Made by a program: the position numbers and the translations under genes | Origin: AP-15 sp963724435 | GTDB lineage: Bacteria; Pseudomonadota; Alphaproteobacteria; ATCC43930; CGMCC-115725 | DNA: 64,000 bases | Assembly (NCBI GenBank): GCA_963724435.1 | Contig: CAVRUN010000001.1 | Location: 1,494,400-1,558,399 of the forward strand | Direction: 5' to 3' | Part shown: in pieces, positions 41,451-50,739 of the stretch | Numbering within the stretch: position 1 is the stretch's first letter | Layout of the letters: each line of letters starts with the position of its first letter | Notes under the pieces: generated by a model | Told to the model about the DNA's origin: nothing | Databases searched by the model: none | What the model saw: only the letters and a program-made list of their open reading frames with translations

Positions 41451-44017
41451 CCGGCATTCTCGGGCGCGGCAGCAACGCCAAGCAGCAGAATATAGCCGCG
41501 TCGCTACGCTTTCAAACGAGCCAGAGCGGTGGAACCATTCCACTCGTCTATGGTGCCAACCGTGTCGCGATCAACCTGCTCGATTACCAGAATTTCAGCG
41601 CTAATGGCGGCAAGGGCAAGGGCAAGGGTGGCGGTGGCGCCAAGATCCAGGGCAAGGGTGGCGCCCAGGCCATGTATCAGGTTGATTTTGTGGCCGGGCT
41701 GTGCCAAGGGCCGGTCGCCAATTTCGGCTTGCTGTGGTATAGCAAAACCGTCACCACCCTGCTCGGCGGCACCGGGATTTCGTTTTCGGCGGCCGGTGCC
41801 GACGGCCAGGCGACTGACAGCTATTGGATCGCACATTATCCCAATAACGCGATCAACTATTCGGGAACCGCTTTCTTCACCGGCGACCAGTACCAGCTTG
41901 GACCGAGCCCGGCCTTGCCGAATTTCAATGTCGAAATCTACGGTATGGAGTACGGCACCGCCCCCAATGGCTGCGACGCCAACCCGGCGGCTATCGTGAG
42001 CGATCTGTTGACCAACACCCGGTATGGTGCACAATTCCCAACCGCCAATCTCGACAGCCTGGACGACTATCAGCACTATTGTAATGCCGCCGGGCTGATG
42101 CTATCGCCGGTTTATGACCAGCAACAGACCGCCCAGCAGATTCTCGCCGAAATCGCCGCGATCACCAACAGCGCAATCGTCTGGTCCGGGGGGCTGTTGA
42201 AGATTATTCCCTATGGCGACCGGCCGTTGTCGGTTACCTTTACCTCGATTGTATTTCTGGGTCCGCTGGTCGAGGGCGATCTGATCTCCCTGACAATCGA
42301 CGGCACCTTCGCCGGTGCGCCGGTTACATTGAGCCATTACTTGACTGCGAACGACGTAGTCAGCTACGAGGCCGCCGGGGCAGCACTGGCGATGCTGGTC
42401 ACCGGCAACGGCACCCTCGCTGATCCCGGCAACGGCACGCTGGCATCGGCCGGGCTCTACGCAACGGTGACGACGCTAGGGCTGGCGATCGTATCGACCG
42501 CTGGAGTAGCACCTGTGATTTCGGCAAGCACCTCCGGCGCCGAAACCCTGGTGATCGACGCGACCACTGCCCCCTATATCTGGACGCCGAATACGACACC
42601 GATTTACAGCCTCGGCGAGGACGATTTCATTGTTCAGTCGTCCTCGGTCGGTACCTCTCCCGGAGTCGCCCCCGGTGGGCCTGCATTGCGGCTTGGTGCC
42701 GGTCCGATCACTGGCGGGTTTACCGACGATCCCGTGCGCATCACGCGCTCAACTCCGGCCGATGCAATGAACATGGTGCAGCTCGAGGTTACCGATCGAG
42801 GCACTTCGTACAATACTACTGTAAGCGAGGCCTTCGACCAGGCAGCGATCGACGTTTATGGTATTCGACGCGACACCTCAGTAAAGGCGCGGGCGATCGT
42901 CGACCCTTATTTTGTAGCGACGATCGCCGCCCAGCTTGTATTGCAGCGGCAGATCCTCTATCGCAATGCGTATTCATTTCGATTGGGCTGGAAATACATC
43001 TTGCTCGAACCCATGGATTTGGTTCAGGTCACCGATGTAAGGCTGGGTGCTCAGGCACTTACGGTGCGGATCACCGCAATCGAAGAGGATGACGAGGGCA
43101 CGTTGACAGTGAACGCCGAGGATTGGTTCGGCACGCCGGGTGCGGTGCTCTACCCGCCTTCGGCATCGCTGCCGCTGTTTGGCGGGATCACTAGCCTTGG
43201 GCAGGCGGCCGCTACGGCCGTGCCCTATCCCAAACAATCAGGTGCCTCGGAGGCCTCAACCCCGAATTACGGCCTAAGTGCGCCTCCCGTCAACCCGCCA
43301 TTCATCGTAGAACCGACCGCAGAACTGCTCGCTGCCCAGGGCCAGACCTCGCCTTACATTGTGGTTGGTCTATCGGGTGGCCCGGACGGTATCTTCAATT
43401 CGAACTGGGGCGGCGCCAATATCTACGTCTCACTGGACGGATCGAGCTTTGCCGAGTTCGGTCAGTTGAGCGGGCCCTCGACAATGGGCTACACGACCGC
43501 CGATTGCGGTCCGGACGGGACCAGCCTCGACGTTGACCTGTCGGAAAGCGACGGCCAACTCAACAGCTTCTCTACGGAATCCGCGGCGCGCGCGGTCAGT
43601 TTATGTGCTGTCCGTACGCCTGCAGGGCAACTCGAATTCCTATCCTACACGACCGCGAACCTGGTCGGGGTCAATCGCTACACGCTGACCGGCCTCTATC
43701 GCGGGCTCTATGCAACGTTTGCAATCGAACTGCCGGCCGGCTCGCAATTCCTGCTAATGGGGTCGAATGTCTTTCTAGAAGTGTTGCCGGCGCAACTCGT
43801 TGGCCGGGCGATCTATTTTGAATTTCCAAGCTTCAACATCGTCGGCGGCGGTTCCCAAGGGCTGGCCGACACTACCGTCTACGTGTACACGCCGTCAGGG
43901 TCCTCCGTGATCCCGGGCGTCTTCCCGATCGGGGTGAAGGAAGACATCCGCACGCCATTGGAAATCAGTAGTAGTGCCATTCCCCGAGAAGATATTTTGC
44001 AAATCGAGCAGCTGTAA
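41447..44017 (+). CDS. Tail tip / host-specificity protein (GTA gp15-like)
   Basis: 856 residues. The N-terminus (SGGTIPLVYGANRVAINLLD, GAQAMYQVDFVAGLCQGPVA) and a Phage-tail_3-like middle (ARAIVDPYFVATIAAQLVLQ, FRLGWKYILLEPMDLVQVTD, IEEDDEGTLTVNAEDWFG) identify the baseplate hub/tip. A Lys/Gly tract (GGKGKGKGGGG) near residue 55-65 is an insertion. A stretch ~275-395 (GDLISLTIDGTFAGAPVTLS, then an AGVAPVISASTSGAETLVID end) looks like an inserted Ig-like module. GTA gp15 proteins are usually longer (>1200), so this is a compact form lacking the TIM-barrel head. Confidence 0.82.
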   Translation: MTGILGRGSNAKQQNIAASLRFQTSQSGGTIPLVYGANRVAINLLDYQNFSANGGKGKGKGGGGAKIQGKGGAQAMYQVDFVAGLCQGPVANFGLLWYSKTVTTLLGGTGISFSAAGADGQATDSYWIAHYPNNAINYSGTAFFTGDQYQLGPSPALPNFNVEIYGMEYGTAPNGCDANPAAIVSDLLTNTRYGAQFPTANLDSLDDYQHYCNAAGLMLSPVYDQQQTAQQILAEIAAITNSAIVWSGGLLKIIPYGDRPLSVTFTSIVFLGPLVEGDLISLTIDGTFAGAPVTLSHYLTANDVVSYEAAGAALAMLVTGNGTLADPGNGTLASAGLYATVTTLGLAIVSTAGVAPVISASTSGAETLVIDATTAPYIWTPNTTPIYSLGEDDFIVQSSSVGTSPGVAPGGPALRLGAGPITGGFTDDPVRITRSTPADAMNMVQLEVTDRGTSYNTTVSEAFDQAAIDVYGIRRDTSVKARAIVDPYFVATIAAQLVLQRQILYRNAYSFRLGWKYILLEPMDLVQVTDVRLGAQALTVRITAIEEDDEGTLTVNAEDWFGTPGAVLYPPSASLPLFGGITSLGQAAATAVPYPKQSGASEASTPNYGLSAPPVNPPFIVEPTAELLAAQGQTSPYIVVGLSGGPDGIFNSNWGGANIYVSLDGSSFAEFGQLSGPSTMGYTTADCGPDGTSLDVDLSESDGQLNSFSTESAARAVSLCAVRTPAGQLEFLSYTTANLVGVNRYTLTGLYRGLYATFAIELPAGSQFLLMGSNVFLEVLPAQLVGRAIYFEFPSFNIVGGGSQGLADTTVYVYTPSGSSVIPGVFPIGVKEDIRTPLEISSSAIPREDILQIEQL

Positions 44018-44041
44018 CTCGGGAACGTCGCGTCCGCTGCG

Positions 44042-44407
44042 GTGATATCGAACCAACGCGTCTCTGCGGCAGGACTCTACCGAGGGCGGCCGCAACGCGA
44101 CGGCTTTCGCGATCCTGAAGAGCGACTTATCGAGATAGATTGCCTGTACTCTGATTCCGGTGCCGGCTTAATGTTCGTCAAGACGGTATCTGGCGGCCTC
44201 GGTCCGACAATGGGTGACATGGTCCCCATTGCGGTACGGCCAATCTGGCCTTTCTCCCGATCAAAATTTGCGACCGTGGTGGCGCCGCGAGATTGGAGCA
44301 ATTGCGAGAATGGGCATGGTTCCAGCAACTTACGCGTGTTGGGCACCAGCCATTTCCTGATCACAGAGAGCTCAATAGTTGTAGCTTCTGACGACAAATG
44401 CGAATGA
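44042..44407 (+). CDS. Doubtful open frame after the tail tip gene
   Basis: 121 codons with a GTG start, no clear ribosome site, and mixed composition. A segment VKTVSGGLGPTMGDMVPIAV is not recognised. The minus strand is also open here (44077-44397). I cannot decide whether it is coding; it may be a decayed tail accessory gene. Confidence 0.25.
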   Translation: MISNQRVSAAGLYRGRPQRDGFRDPEERLIEIDCLYSDSGAGLMFVKTVSGGLGPTMGDMVPIAVRPIWPFSRSKFATVVAPRDWSNCENGHGSSNLRVLGTSHFLITESSIVVASDDKCE

Positions 44408-44474
44408 TCGATTTGGGTATCAATGGAATTAGAGCCCGACTTGAACCTATGTTAGTCACCAATCTCGCAAATTG

Positions 44475-44789
44475 ATGCTGAAGCCACGCTTTTCAGCCGA
44501 AATAAATTTCGGCCATATAATGCAGGCTGCCGTACTACTGCTGACGGTCGGTGGCGGTGCCGTAACCAGCTACATAAGCTTGCGGGGAGATATCGAGACC
44601 TTACGATCTGACCTTGGGGTTCAGATCGCATCCCATGAATTGCGTATCCGGGCAACTGAGCGCGCCGTGGAACAGCGACGGCTCGATGAGCGTGAATTTC
44701 AAACTGAGATGCGCACTGCGCTGTCGCGAATCATTGACGCTATTGCGGATCTTCGAACACAAATTGTCCAAAAACAGGACCGTAAATAA
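44475..44789 (+). CDS. Membrane-anchored coiled-coil protein, inner-spanin-like
   Basis: 104 residues from the ATG at 44475. One membrane span (~14-35; IMQAAVLLLTVGGGAVTSYI) precedes a long charged coiled coil (LRSDLGVQIASHELRIRATE, RRLDEREFQTEMRTAL). N-terminal anchor plus periplasmic coil is the plan of an i-spanin, and a lipoprotein gene follows, which suggests a lysis pair. A holin role is less likely because there is only one span. No endolysin gene was recognised nearby. Confidence 0.5.
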   Translation: MLKPRFSAEINFGHIMQAAVLLLTVGGGAVTSYISLRGDIETLRSDLGVQIASHELRIRATERAVEQRRLDEREFQTEMRTALSRIIDAIADLRTQIVQKQDRK

Positions 44790-44923
44790 AATTAGACTCT
44801 ATTGCAATTGGGGAACCGCGCCTAGCTGATATCCAAGAATAGATAGTTTTAGGAGTGACGTTTTGTTCACTTGCCTTCAACCGTCTCTGTCGGCATGCTT
44901 CTATGGGGAAAAACGGGGGCAAA

Positions 44924-45157
44924 ATGAGGCAGGTGAGGTTTGTAGCGCTGATCTTGGGTTTATTCGTCTCGGCATGTACTGGCATGGCCTCCACTGCCTG
45001 TAAATGTCCCAAACCGGTAACCTATGATGACGCGACAATTAAAAAAATAACGATGGCGCTTAGAGCGCTTCCTCCAGATAATGTTTTACATCAGGCAATG
45101 GACGACTATGAAGACGAGCGCGACGATTTACGCATTTGTCTCGCTACCAGTCATTAA
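44924..45157 (+). CDS. Small lipoprotein, outer-spanin-like
   Basis: 77 residues from ATG 44924; longer starts (GTG 44855, ATG 44903) lie in the same frame. A short signal with lipobox FVSAC (Cys18) is followed by KCPKPVTYDDATIKKITMAL and DDYEDERDDLRICL. Small size, lipidation and position after a membrane coiled-coil protein suggest an o-spanin that fuses the membranes at lysis. Experimental role unknown. Confidence 0.5.
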   Translation: MRQVRFVALILGLFVSACTGMASTACKCPKPVTYDDATIKKITMALRALPPDNVLHQAMDDYEDERDDLRICLATSH

Positions 45158-45477
45158 CGTTTTTAGCAAGCCGATACGCCAAAATCGGGGACGGCCGCCA
45201 AGAGATTGATGCGAAGGGGGCGATGTTACGATGATGTTGACCAGGATGGCGGCGCTATTTGTGGGTCTTCTGGCCGGGACGTAGGGCAAGCGCTGGCGCG
45301 TTGCTCTTTACAATAGACGGTTTCAGCCATGAAAGTGCTGTCTAGGTAAGCTTCGGCTGAGCGTCCGAGCGACGGGCTCAACGACCCGTTTGTGAACAGA
45401 GGACGAAATAGGGACGATCAAGCTCGCCAAATCCCCTTAGTGCGGCTAAAAAGCCTTGTCCACTAACGCGAGCCGCC
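45158..45477. other. Non-coding junction between the element and host genes
   Basis: About 320 bases. A 16-codon frame from 45237 (LTRMAALFVGLLAG then TAG) looks like the hydrophobic start of a lost gene. An ACGGG / CCCGT inverted repeat (8-base loop, about 45372-45389) is followed by TTTGT and could be a weak terminator. No integrase remnant, tRNA or clear att repeat was seen. Confidence 0.45.
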
Positions 45478-46704
45478 ATGCCCGAGGATTTCTACCGCAT
45501 CAAACGTCTTCCGCCGTATGTTTTCAGCGAGGTCAACGCTTTGAAAGCCGACGCGCGGGCCGGGGGCCGCGACGTCATAGACCTTGGCATGGGTAATCCT
45601 GATGGGCCCACTCCCGCCCATATCGTTGCCAAGCTCATTGAGGCGGTGCAGAATCCAAAGACGCATGGCTATTCGGTGTCCCGGGGAATTGCCGGGTTGC
45701 GCCGCGCTTGCGCCGGCTATTACGAGCGCCGTTTCGGGGTCGAACTCGACCCCGAGCGCGAGGTTATCGTAACTCTCGGGTCGAAGGAAGGCCTCGCTAA
45801 TTTGGCGCAGGCAATCACTGGGCCCGGCGACATCGTCCTCGTACCCAATCCCTGCTATCCCATCCATGCCTTCGGCTTTATTATGGCTGGAGCTTCGGTC
45901 CGGCATGTCCCGGTCGGTCCGGAGTTTGACTTCCTTGCCGAACTGAAAAAGGCGGTGCGGCACAGCATCCCGGCGCCGCTCGCGATTGTCCTAAATTTTC
46001 CTGCCAACCCAACCGCTCAAACCGTCGACCTCGATTTCTACGGCGAGATTATCGCGTTCTGCCGGAGGCACGATATCGTCGTGCTGTCGGATCTCGCCTA
46101 TGCCGAAATCTACTTCGACGGCAAGCCACCTCCTTCAATTCTTGAAGTTCCAGGCGCCCGCGACATCGCTGTAGAATTCACCTCGCTCAGCAAAACTTAC
46201 TCGATGGCCGGTTGGCGCATCGGTTTTGCGGTCGGCAATCAGCGCCTGATTGCAGCGCTGTCGCGGGTCAAATCCTATCTTGATTACGGCGCCTTCACGC
46301 CCATTCAGGTGGCGGCGACGGCCGCGCTGAACGGCCCGCAGGAATGCATCGCAGAAACGCGGACGCGTTATCAGGGGCGGCGCGACGCGATGATCGACGG
46401 CTTGCGTCAAGCTGGCTGGGAAGTTCAGCCACCGGAGGCGACAATGTTCGCCTGGGCGGCGATCCCGCCACAGTTTCGCGCGATCGGCAGCCTCGCCTTT
46501 TCGAAGCTTCTACTCGAGCGCGCCAATGTTGCCGTATCCCCCGGAATCGGTTTCGGCGAATACGGCGAAGGTTTTGTTCGGATTGCCCTGGTCGAAAATC
46601 GTCAGCGCCTGAGGCAAGCCGCGCGCAACATCAAAGCGTTTCTCTCCGGCCGCAACAGCGCCAACCTTCTCGAAGGTGCGCCGGATTTCGCCGCCGCATC
46701 GTAG
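45478..46704 (+). CDS. Class I/II PLP aminotransferase (AlaC / LL-DAP aminotransferase-like)
   Basis: 408 residues, fold type I aminotransferase. GYSVSRGIAGLRRACAGYY, VTLGSKEGLANL, NFPANPTAQTVD (substrate-binding Asn-Pro), SDLAYAEIYFDG and the PLP lysine in SLSKTYSMAGWRIGFAVG are all present, with a C-terminal SPGIGFGEYGEGFVRIALVE carrying the carboxylate-binding Arg. Close relatives are annotated as alanine/glutamate-pyruvate or LL-diaminopimelate aminotransferases; the substrate is not decided here. Confidence 0.88.
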   Translation: MPEDFYRIKRLPPYVFSEVNALKADARAGGRDVIDLGMGNPDGPTPAHIVAKLIEAVQNPKTHGYSVSRGIAGLRRACAGYYERRFGVELDPEREVIVTLGSKEGLANLAQAITGPGDIVLVPNPCYPIHAFGFIMAGASVRHVPVGPEFDFLAELKKAVRHSIPAPLAIVLNFPANPTAQTVDLDFYGEIIAFCRRHDIVVLSDLAYAEIYFDGKPPPSILEVPGARDIAVEFTSLSKTYSMAGWRIGFAVGNQRLIAALSRVKSYLDYGAFTPIQVAATAALNGPQECIAETRTRYQGRRDAMIDGLRQAGWEVQPPEATMFAWAAIPPQFRAIGSLAFSKLLLERANVAVSPGIGFGEYGEGFVRIALVENRQRLRQAARNIKAFLSGRNSANLLEGAPDFAAAS

Positions 46705-46805
46705 GTGGCACAAGGATAGGAACCGAACCTACTCGGCCGGCCCCGATGATCGCGGGCATTGCAAGGATTTTGTACGGCGTGATACCACCCAACCGCTGAA
46801 TTGGG

Positions 46806-48521
46806 TTACCGGCGGAGGCGGCGCTTTGGGTTGTACGGGCTTGTGGGATTGACATCGAGATCGACGGTCTCGACGCATCCCTGCGGCTGGGTGTGGCTGG
46901 CTCCGGCGTGCCACGCTCCATCCCAGAGCTGAGCGTTGCTCACCTTTGACAGCCAGAGGCAGCGCCATTGGCCTCCAGGCGGTAGGCCTGAATTGCTCTC
47001 GCCGCCGAACTGAAAAGCAAGTGCTTTTTCTTGACCTTGCGAGTGACCGAGAAGTATGGGACAAAGCTCGCGTCGGCATCCCTCGTATTGACAAAAAATT
47101 TGTTTCCGGCGGGCCATTGCGTCGGCAAACAACTCATAGGTTTCGCTTGGCACGGTACAGACATTCTCCAGTTCGGGCGGCAGCGGCACTCCCGCTGCTG
47201 CAAGCGCCGCGCGCTGCCGGGCGGCGAGTGCTGTTTCGTCGAAATTCTCGATTAACTCGTGAAAAAGCCGGTACCAGTTGATCTCGGCTTTAAGGTGCAG
47301 GAACACCGAGCCGAGCCCCACCGCGGCGCGGTCCATAAAGACGAATTCGCGCGGCGGGCGCACCCCACCTAGGCGCCGGATATCGCGGTGGACGCCTTCG
47401 ACGACCGCTGCTCCATCAGCCCCGTTCGCCCTCTCTTGGATCATCCGAGCCCGATTATCGAGCAGCGGGCCGTAAACGTAGAGGGCCCACCGGTTCAACA
47501 CCTCGATCATCTCGCGCGACAAATTACCGAAGCCCCAGCGTCGATAGGCGTCAACGGCCAAATCATGGTCGCCGCGCTCCAGCGCGTGGTAAAGGTCGAT
47601 GACGCCGCGTACGAACGATGGGGGAAAAATTCGAATGCACCCAAAATCGAGGAGATTTACTGTCCCGCCTGCCGCCACCGTATAATTGCCGAGATGCGGG
47701 TCTCCGTGGATCACGCCGTAGTGATAGAAGGGCACGTACCAAATCCGGAACATGCGCAATGCAATCTCGTTCCGGCGCTCGATCGGCGCCTTTGCGGCTT
47801 CTAAGAACGGCGCGCCCTCTAGCCAGGTCATCGTCAACAATCGGCGGGTCGATAGCTCGGTAAAGGGCCGGGGCACGGCGACCCCCGCCTCACCGTACAA
47901 AATCCCGCCGTACAGCCGCATGTTGCCGGCTTCGCGCTCATAATCGAGCTCTTCGCGCAGCCGCTCGGCAATTTCCGCATGGATCTCGGCGGTAGTGACC
48001 GCACGGTCGTAGCGTTCGTATAGACCCATTGCCAACTTTAATTGTCGCAGGTCAGCCTCAACGGCGGCGGCCATATCTGGATATTGCAGTTTGCAGGCAA
48101 GTTCAGTGCCTTCCAGCGCGATTGCTCGATGCACTTGTCCCAATGAGGCCGCGCGCGCGGCCGTTCTCTCGAAAGTCCGAAACCGGGTCTGCCAATCGCG
48201 CCCGAGTTCTCCCTCCATTCGGCGCCGGACAAAGGGCCAGCCCATAGCCGGCGCGTTTGCCTGCAGCTGTACGAGCTCGTTGACATATTCCTTGGGAAGC
48301 GCATCGGGAATGGTGGCCAATAGCTGCGCCACTTTCATCAGCGGGCCCTTGATCCCGCCAAGCGCCGCCTTCAAATCGGCAGCGTGCCGGCCGCGGTCGA
48401 CCGAAATGCCAAGATAGCGCTCGCCCGCGAGCCGGGCAGCCAGCCCCCCCATCGCACCCGACACCTGGGCATAGCGGCGCACCCGCCCCGTAAAAGAATC
48501 ACCGTCACTCACGCCAAACAC
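46806..48521 (-). CDS. ABC1/UbiB-family atypical kinase with fused C-terminal domain
   Basis: 571 residues. Residues ~1-450 are an ABC1 (AarF/UbiB) kinase-like fold: GPLMKVAQLLATIPD (the KxGQ-type motif reads KVAQ), the ATP lysine in LACKLQYP, the catalytic loop HGDPHLGNY and the metal-binding DFG in NLLDFGCIR. The family supports ubiquinone biosynthesis or lipid homeostasis. The last ~115 residues (YELFADAMARRKQIFCQYEG, ELCPILLGHSQGQEKALAF, SGLPPGGQWRCLWL) look like a domain I associate with small stand-alone proteins, so the gene appears to be a fusion. Convergent with the aminotransferase gene. Confidence 0.8.
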   Translation of the reverse strand: MFGVSDGDSFTGRVRRYAQVSGAMGGLAARLAGERYLGISVDRGRHAADLKAALGGIKGPLMKVAQLLATIPDALPKEYVNELVQLQANAPAMGWPFVRRRMEGELGRDWQTRFRTFERTAARAASLGQVHRAIALEGTELACKLQYPDMAAAVEADLRQLKLAMGLYERYDRAVTTAEIHAEIAERLREELDYEREAGNMRLYGGILYGEAGVAVPRPFTELSTRRLLTMTWLEGAPFLEAAKAPIERRNEIALRMFRIWYVPFYHYGVIHGDPHLGNYTVAAGGTVNLLDFGCIRIFPPSFVRGVIDLYHALERGDHDLAVDAYRRWGFGNLSREMIEVLNRWALYVYGPLLDNRARMIQERANGADGAAVVEGVHRDIRRLGGVRPPREFVFMDRAAVGLGSVFLHLKAEINWYRLFHELIENFDETALAARQRAALAAAGVPLPPELENVCTVPSETYELFADAMARRKQIFCQYEGCRRELCPILLGHSQGQEKALAFQFGGESNSGLPPGGQWRCLWLSKVSNAQLWDGAWHAGASHTQPQGCVETVDLDVNPTSPYNPKRRLRR

Positions 48522-48645
48522 CTTGATTTCAATCGGCCTAGGCCTTCGGATCTGAAAGCCCGTCGACTCCGGGCGGCTCAGAATCCGTTTTTAACGGTAC
48601 TCCGGCGAAGCAATCACCCTTCGCTCCATTCAGGCAATTCGCTAT

Positions 48646-50457
48646 TCAGCCAATCGCCTCAAGCTCGTCGATGAAACCTGACACGACTGACAGTCCCTTC
48701 GACCAGAAAGACGGGTCGGATGCATCGAGGCCAAACGGCGCCAGCAGTTCGCGGTGCCGCAATGTGCCTCCGGCGCGAAGCATGTCGAGATAGCGCTCGG
48801 CGAAACCCTGATGCGCATCTTGATAAACCGCATAAAGCGAATTCACGAGGCAATCGCCAAAGGCATAAGCGTACACATAGAACGGCGTGTGAACAAAATG
48901 CGGAATGTATGACCAGTAATGGCGGTAGGCCCCATCGACACGGATCGCCGGTCCGAGGCTTTCGCGCTGGACGTCAAGCCAGATTTCCGAAATTTGGTCA
49001 GGCGTAAGCTCAGCCTCTCGGCGCTGGTCATGCAGCCTGATCTCAAAAGTGGCGAACGCGATCTGGCGAACGACTGTGTTCAACATATCCTCGACCTTGC
49101 CTACGAGCATGATCTTGCGCCGGCGGGGGTCAGATTCGCGCGCGAGCAGATCCCGGAAGGTTAGCATCTCGCCAAAAACAGAAGCGGTTTCGGCCAAAGT
49201 GAGGGGCGTGTCCGCCATCAAATAGCCTTGCCGCCCGGCGAGCACTTGATGAACGCCATGACCCAGCTCGTGAGCCAAAGTCATCACATCGCGAACGCGA
49301 CCCTGATAGTTGAGCAGCAGGTAGGGATGGGCGGCGGGCACCGTCGGATGCGCAAAGGCACCGGATGCTTTGCCCGGCCGCACCGGCGCGTCAATCCAGG
49401 GCGCGGCAAAAAACCTCCCGCCGACAGCGGCCAGCTCGGGCGAAAAGGCGTTATAGGCGGACAGCACGGTGTCTCGCGCCTCTGACCAAGGTATCAGCCG
49501 GTCGTCATCCTCGGGCAATGGCGCGTTACGATCCCAAAACGGCAGCGCATCGACCCCGAACCAGCGGGCTTTTAGGCGATAATAGCGATGCGACAGGCGC
49601 GGATAGCTGGCGCGAACGGCCGAGATCAGCGCGTCGACCACCTCGTCCTCGACAAAATTCGACAGATTCCGAGAGGATATCGGCCGTGCAAAGTGCCGCC
49701 AGCGGTCCTCAATCTCCTTGTCCTTGGCCAGCGTATTAGTGATTAACCCGAAGGATCGTGCATTCTTGCCGAGCACCTCGCCAATAAGGTTGGCAGCTTC
49801 GCGGCGCACTTCGGGATTGGGGTCCGACAGCAGGTCGAGCGCTTCTGCCTCGGTAAGCTCCTCGCCTCGGATCGGAAAGCGCAGATCGGCGATGGTTTCG
49901 TCGAACAGCCGGGTCCAAGCCGCGCGCCCGCTCACATACTTTTCGTGCAGCAGCTTTTCCAATTTGTCCGACAGCTGGTGCGGCCGAAAGGCGCGAGTAT
50001 CGCGTAGCCAAGGGACATAGTGAGCAAGTTCAGGGGCGGCCTCTTTCGCGGAGAGTTCGTTATCGCCAAGCCGATTGATTTCGAGCGTGAAGAACAGGAG
50101 CGTCGTCGAGATCGCGTTAATGCGCTCCTGCACCGTCTGATAGAAGCGACCGATCTCGGGGTCCGTTAGATTACTGGCATGGACCAAAGAGGCATAGCTG
50201 ATGATGCGGCCGCTCAGTTCCTGCAACCCCTCGTAAGCTTTGACAGCAGCCCCCAAATCCGCACCCGACAGCTCGGCAATCCGCCCCTCATATCGGCAGT
50301 GAAACGCTTCGGCGCCTTCGGCGAGGCGCTCCAGATCGCGGGTTAGCTCCGGGCTGTCACGACCGGGGTATAAATCGCCGAGATCCCATTCCGGCAAGAC
50401 TCCTAGCGGCGCTTTCCTGTCGCCCGCTGTCGCTTCTACTGCTGCCTCCGCCGGCAT
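48646..50457 (-). CDS. pepF: Oligoendopeptidase F (M3 metallopeptidase)
   Basis: 603 residues from the ATG at 50457, which has GGGAGAGGG just upstream; a longer frame would begin at 50517. The zinc site is HELGHGVHQVL (HExxH) with the downstream Glu in TPLTLAETASVFGEML. An N-terminal helical region (~1-200) covers the active-site channel. The cytoplasmic enzyme cleaves peptides of roughly 5-20 residues. GRVRDVMTLAHELGHG and WSYIPHFVHTPFYVYAYAFG are typical of the PepF/M3B group. Confidence 0.93.
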   Translation of the reverse strand: MPAEAAVEATAGDRKAPLGVLPEWDLGDLYPGRDSPELTRDLERLAEGAEAFHCRYEGRIAELSGADLGAAVKAYEGLQELSGRIISYASLVHASNLTDPEIGRFYQTVQERINAISTTLLFFTLEINRLGDNELSAKEAAPELAHYVPWLRDTRAFRPHQLSDKLEKLLHEKYVSGRAAWTRLFDETIADLRFPIRGEELTEAEALDLLSDPNPEVRREAANLIGEVLGKNARSFGLITNTLAKDKEIEDRWRHFARPISSRNLSNFVEDEVVDALISAVRASYPRLSHRYYRLKARWFGVDALPFWDRNAPLPEDDDRLIPWSEARDTVLSAYNAFSPELAAVGGRFFAAPWIDAPVRPGKASGAFAHPTVPAAHPYLLLNYQGRVRDVMTLAHELGHGVHQVLAGRQGYLMADTPLTLAETASVFGEMLTFRDLLARESDPRRRKIMLVGKVEDMLNTVVRQIAFATFEIRLHDQRREAELTPDQISEIWLDVQRESLGPAIRVDGAYRHYWSYIPHFVHTPFYVYAYAFGDCLVNSLYAVYQDAHQGFAERYLDMLRAGGTLRHRELLAPFGLDASDPSFWSKGLSVVSGFIDELEAIG

Positions 50458-50739
50458 CGCCCTCTCCCGACCCTCAAAAAGATTTGAGACATATGGGGCG
50501 GCCCCCCAGCCGGCCAAGCAGCCCAGCGCTGGCGCCTGTGCTCTGGGCCCGGCCGGGCGGCCTCCTTGATATCAACTCTCTCCGAATTCTCCCTCCCCGC
50601 AAATTCCCGACCTTGGACCCCCCGCCCCGCCATCCCGGCGCCTGCCCCATCCTGGCCCCTGCCCCATCCCGGCAAACACGAGTCGCACGATGAAGGCGCG
50701 TCCTGTAAACAAAGTGGCGACCTCCTGAAGGGATGGGTC

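Larger units (their letters stand above)
13029..45157. mobile_element. Integrated siphovirus/GTA-like element, apparently without integrase
   Basis: A continuous block of phage regulatory, head, tail and lysis-type genes between clpB and an aminotransferase gene. Order on the plus strand: terminase, small structural gene, tailspike, portal, exported-protein cassette, prohead protease, capsid, connectors, tail tube, tail chaperone (−1 shift), tape measure, DUF2460, DUF2163, two extra genes, NlpC/P60, tail tip and spanin-like pair. The tail end follows the gene-transfer-agent gp12-gp15 order. No integrase, transposase, replication gene or obvious att repeats were found, and the boundaries are set by gene content only. 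GC content seems uneven, with the 22.7-28.9 and 39.5-44 kb parts richer than the rest, suggesting a mosaic. Confidence 0.85.

Noticed and set aside
50566..50739. N-terminal extension of the enoyl-CoA hydratase frame
   Set aside because: Pro-rich, non-family sequence; the ATG at 50740 has a good ribosome site and gives the normal length.
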